A stretch of 7,759 nucleotides of DNA from positions 1 through 7,759 of the forward strand of contig JAPSGM010000082.1 of NCBI GenBank assembly GCA_031177555.1, read 5' to 3'. The first letter of the stretch is position 1. Each line of letters begins with the position of its first letter. This document shows positions 5,782-7,759 of the stretch, piece by piece. The notes beneath the pieces are model-generated. The model did not search any database. It saw only the letters and a list, made by a program, of their open reading frames with translations, and was not told the DNA's origin. Source of the stretch: Chloroflexota bacterium (GTDB taxonomy: Bacteria; Chloroflexota; Limnocylindria; QHBO01). Position numbers and translations under genes: made by a program.

Positions 5782-7149
5782 CTACGAGCCTGCCGAGTCG
5801 ATGGCGGACTGCGCCTCCTCGTCCGCCTGGCGCAGGGCCTCCTCGGGCTCCGCCTCGCCGTTAAGGACCGACGTCACAGCGCCGATCCAAGCGCGACGGA
5901 ACTCCTCGGCCGCCGGCGAGGTCGGCACGTAGAACGCGTTCTCCAGCGTGTCGAGGTAGACCTGCATGGCCGCGTCGAGCTCCGGGTGCTCCGACAGGTC
6001 GACGTACTCGGCGAAGATCCGCTCGGTTGCCTCCCGGTTCGCGGGGGCCGTGCCGGTCTGGGGGCCCTCGGACGCTTTCTGGCGCATCTCCGCTGCGCGC
6101 AGCCAGGCATCGGTGGAGGTCGTTGCGGTGATAAAGGCGCACGCGGTGTCCTTGTTGTCTGATGACGCCATGATGGCGTAGGCGTTCCCCTCGGCCATCG
6201 TCAGCGGATTCCCCTGTCGATCGAGGAACGGCTTGGCCATGAAGTTGGTGTCGGGCGCGGAGCCCGCGACCACGTTGAGATACCACTGCTGTATCGGGAA
6301 CGCCCCCTCGGTGTCCTCCGTGAACTGCTCCGCCGAGAAGAAGTCGCCGGTGGCACCGCGATCGTCCAGGAAGTTGCTGTGTCCGCCGTAATCGTCGATG
6401 ATCGACTTGACGAAGCTAAGTGCCTCGGCCACCTCCGGCGTGTCCAGCAGCGACTCACGACCGTCCTCGGAGATCATCCGACCGCCGTTGGCCCGGACCC
6501 ACATCGGGAAGCGGTCGCCCTCATCGCTGACTTTGGGGTCTACGCCCACGAGCGCGCCGACGTCGCGGAGGGCCCGGTTGGCCTCGGCGATTGCATCCCA
6601 GTCGCTGACGTCCCAGGTCTCCGGATCGATGCCGGCTTCCTCGAACAGGTCAGTATCGATGAGCCAGTTTGTGACCACATAGTCGAGCGGGATGCCGTAG
6701 ACCGAGCCATCCACCGTCACCTGCTCGACGGAGGCGGGGTAGTACAGGTCCAGCGAAATGCCGGAGCGTGCGATGCAGTCCTCCAGCGGCTCCAGGACGC
6801 CGCTGGCGACATATGAACCGATGCGCTCGCGTGGCACGCTGACCACGTCGGCCCGACGCGCTGCTGTCAGGAACTGCTGCTCGTCGAAGTTGCTCTCGCT
6901 GAACTGCACGCGGACGTCCGGGAACTCCTCGGTGAAGTAGTCGATGCGACCCTGCGCGATCTCGTCGCTGGTCTCGTACGAGACCCCGTAGGCAAAGATC
7001 TGGCCGCTGGCATCGAGCTCACCGGCGCTGCCCGACGCCCGCGGCCCTTCGCCCTGGTTGTCCTCGTCGCGCTCGCGATTCGGACCACACGCGGCAAGGA
7101 TCAGGCACGCCAGCAGCAATGGCGCGATCCATCGAATGCTTCGGTTCAT
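5782..7149 (-). CDS. ABC transporter solute-binding lipoprotein, family 1 (SBP_bac_1-like)
   Basis: Extracytoplasmic binding protein that captures the solute and delivers it to the two permeases encoded next. The ATG at 7149 gives 455 residues and is chosen because it starts a textbook lipoprotein signal: charged MNRSIRW, a hydrophobic stretch 8-20, then lipobox LAAC with the lipidated Cys21. A strong AGGGGG sits 8 bases upstream. A hydrophilic Gly/Glu/Ser-rich tether (22-50) follows, then the two-lobe fold. Family-like stretches are YFTEEFPDVRVQF (71-83), GVLEPLEDCI (117-126), VDGSVYGIPLDYVVTNWLID (146-165), DLFEEAGIDPETWD (167-180), MAEGNAYAIMASSDNKDTAC (318-337) and the C-terminal LNGEAEPEEAL (429-439). 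The mature protein is strongly acidic. A frame open far upstream (to about 7704) would add 185 residues, but those run through the control region and antisense to the methyltransferase and would bury the signal peptide. It is the first gene of the operon. Sugars are the usual ligands; the true ligand is unknown. Confidence 0.95.
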   Translation of the reverse strand: MNRSIRWIAPLLLACLILAACGPNRERDEDNQGEGPRASGSAGELDASGQIFAYGVSYETSDEIAQGRIDYFTEEFPDVRVQFSESNFDEQQFLTAARRADVVSVPRERIGSYVASGVLEPLEDCIARSGISLDLYYPASVEQVTVDGSVYGIPLDYVVTNWLIDTDLFEEAGIDPETWDVSDWDAIAEANRALRDVGALVGVDPKVSDEGDRFPMWVRANGGRMISEDGRESLLDTPEVAEALSFVKSIIDDYGGHSNFLDDRGATGDFFSAEQFTEDTEGAFPIQQWYLNVVAGSAPDTNFMAKPFLDRQGNPLTMAEGNAYAIMASSDNKDTACAFITATTSTDAWLRAAEMRQKASEGPQTGTAPANREATERIFAEYVDLSEHPELDAAMQVYLDTLENAFYVPTSPAAEEFRRAWIGAVTSVLNGEAEPEEALRQADEEAQSAIDSAGS

Positions 7150-7157
7150 CGTTTCGG

Positions 7158-7163
7158 CCCCCT
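7158..7163 (-). promoter_or_regulatory. Ribosome-binding site of the solute-binding protein gene
   Basis: AGGGGG on the minus strand, 8 bases from the ATG at 7149. It is the strongest Shine-Dalgarno in the window directly in front of a gene start, and it fixes the start of the lipoprotein against the much longer open frame. Confidence 0.75.
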
Positions 7164-7207
7164 GGCAACCATGTGGGAGGGCGAGCGGACGTCCGTCCCC
7201 CAAGCAA

Positions 7208-7236
7208 ACTCTTCTCCAGGCGTTGCCTAGAGGCAA
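7208..7236 (-). promoter_or_regulatory. Candidate promoter of the transporter operon
   Basis: Read on the minus strand: TTGCCT (7236-7231) as -35, a 17-base spacer, then AAGAGT (7213-7208) as a weak -10 (3 of 6 consensus bases, including the key second A and last T). Transcription would start near 7200, leaving a leader of about 50 bases before the ATG at 7149. The -35 lies inside the 7222-7237 palindrome. This is a pattern match only. Confidence 0.3.
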
Positions 7237-7237
7237 C
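7222..7237. promoter_or_regulatory. Perfect 7-2-7 inverted repeat, likely operator
   Basis: GTTGCCT-AG-AGGCAAC is a perfect inverted repeat with 7-base arms and a 2-base spacer, in the middle of the divergent intergenic region. The size and symmetry suit a dimeric helix-turn-helix repressor, as sugar-type transporters often have, but no regulator gene is in the window. It overlaps the candidate -35 elements of both divergent promoters. A third copy of the half-site (GGCAAC, 7164-7169) abuts the ribosome-binding site of the binding-protein gene. The repeat is seen directly; the regulatory role is inferred. Confidence 0.5.
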
Positions 7238-7251
7238 TTCGGTGCCATAAC
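7223..7251 (+). promoter_or_regulatory. Candidate promoter of the methyltransferase gene
   Basis: TTGCCT (7223-7228, 4 of 6 to the -35 consensus), a 17-base spacer, then CATAAC (7246-7251, 4 of 6 to the -10 consensus) on the plus strand. Transcription would begin near 7258, about 45 bases before the ATG at 7303. The -35 is inside the palindrome. The match is better than on the opposite strand but remains a consensus match by eye. Confidence 0.4.
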
Positions 7252-7302
7252 GCGCTCCGAGCGGGGCAAACAGGGGTGCGCTGCCAATGGGCGTACGATT
7301 CG

Positions 7303-7759
7303 ATGCCCATGCCCCTCACCGCACGCACACACGAACCCGAACTTCTCGACGGCGAGCGCCTCGATCCGGCCGCCCTGCGGGTCAACCTGCGCGAGATGGC
7401 CATGCTCAACCGGCTGCCCGGGGGGATTGGCGCCAGCGTGGCGGCGGTGGCGCGGCTGCTGGACGGTCGCCCGGATGCGGCCGTCGTCGACGTGGGTGCC
7501 GGGGCGGGCGACTTTGCCCGCCGGCTGCGTCGCGTGCACCGGGCCCGCGTGATCCACGCCGACCGGCACGATCAGGTGCTGGCCCTCGCCCGCCGTAACC
7601 TGGCCCATACCCATGGCGTGACCCTGCTGCGCGCCGACGCGTGCGACCTCCCGCTGGCCGATGCGTCGGTCGACGTCGCGCACGCCTCCCTCCTGCTCCA
7701 CCACCTGGCGCCGGCCGATGCGGTCACGGCCCTGGCCGAGATGCGCCGCGGCGAGCGCC
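7303..7759 (+). CDS. Class I SAM-dependent methyltransferase, N-terminal part; 3' end outside window
   Basis: The frame is open from the ATG at 7303 to the window edge, 152 complete codons without a stop. Residues 1-55 form a helical leader (ELLDGERL at 13-20, then NLREMAMLNRLPGG at 28-41). A Rossmann-type methyltransferase core follows: motif I VVDVGAGAGDF (61-71) for the SAM-binding glycine loop, an acidic end of strand two (HADRHD, Asp87), RADACDLPLADASVD (110-124) as the motif around the adenine pocket and next strand, and a LLHHL motif (131-135) at the active-site side. This is the common Methyltransf_11/25 pattern. The acceptor is not visible; small molecules such as lipids, quinones or polyketides are usual. 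ATG 7309 is an alternative start and neither has a clear Shine-Dalgarno. The gene is divergent from the transporter operon across 153 bases, so a functional link is possible but unproven. The acceptor-binding C-terminus lies outside the window. Confidence 0.85.
   Translation, partial: MPMPLTARTHEPELLDGERLDPAALRVNLREMAMLNRLPGGIGASVAAVARLLDGRPDAAVVDVGAGAGDFARRLRRVHRARVIHADRHDQVLALARRNLAHTHGVTLLRADACDLPLADASVDVAHASLLLHHLAPADAVTALAEMRRGER

Noticed and set aside
7186..7195. Perfect 10-base palindrome CGGACGTCCG in the transporter leader
   Set aside because: A GC-rich palindrome of this length is expected by chance every kilobase or so. It has no spacer or partner site and is not placed at a promoter element I could recognise.
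7150..7704. 185-codon upstream extension of the solute-binding protein
   Set aside because: It runs antisense to the methyltransferase and through the promoter region, and it would place the lipoprotein signal peptide in mid-protein. The ATG at 7149 has a strong ribosome-binding site.

Overview
This window comes from a GC-rich bacterium. By eye the outer genes run at roughly 65-73% G+C and the transporter genes at about 52-60%. The lipobox-type solute-binding lipoprotein, the transporter whose operon shows no ATPase gene, and the phosphoketolase/acetate kinase pair would suit an actinobacterium or a member of the Chloroflexota. The sequence alone does not decide between them. I see no rRNA, tRNA, CRISPR array, insertion sequence or phage gene.

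Layout: (1) Positions 1-2770, plus strand, hold a two-gene central-carbon operon: the C-terminal two thirds of a phosphoketolase (start lies outside the window), then 9 bases later a complete acetate kinase. Together they split xylulose 5-phosphate or fructose 6-phosphate into acetyl phosphate and a sugar phosphate, then cash in the acetyl phosphate as acetate plus ATP. (2) Positions 2790-7149, minus strand, hold a four-gene operon transcribed towards the first one. In transcription order it encodes a lipoprotein solute-binding protein, two CUT1-type (MalF/MalG-like) permeases and a proline racemase/hydroxyproline epimerase-family enzyme. The operon contains no ATPase gene. The two operons converge with only 19 bases between stop codons. 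(3) Positions 7150-7302 form a 153-base divergent control region with a perfect 7-2-7 inverted repeat. (4) From 7303 to the window end, plus strand, runs the first 152 codons of a class I SAM-dependent methyltransferase, cut by the window edge.

How they work together: the first operon is a coherent catabolic/energy module. The second looks like an uptake-and-convert module: the binding protein captures a solute, the permease pair imports it with an ATPase encoded elsewhere, and the racemase-like enzyme may act on the imported compound or on a part of it. The pairing of a sugar-type importer with an imino-acid epimerase-type enzyme carrying a Ser/Cys rather than Cys/Cys active site is the least expected feature here. 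The palindrome in the divergent region may control the transporter operon, the methyltransferase, or both. Nothing in the window amounts to an obviously new system; the findings are mostly modest departures from family norms.
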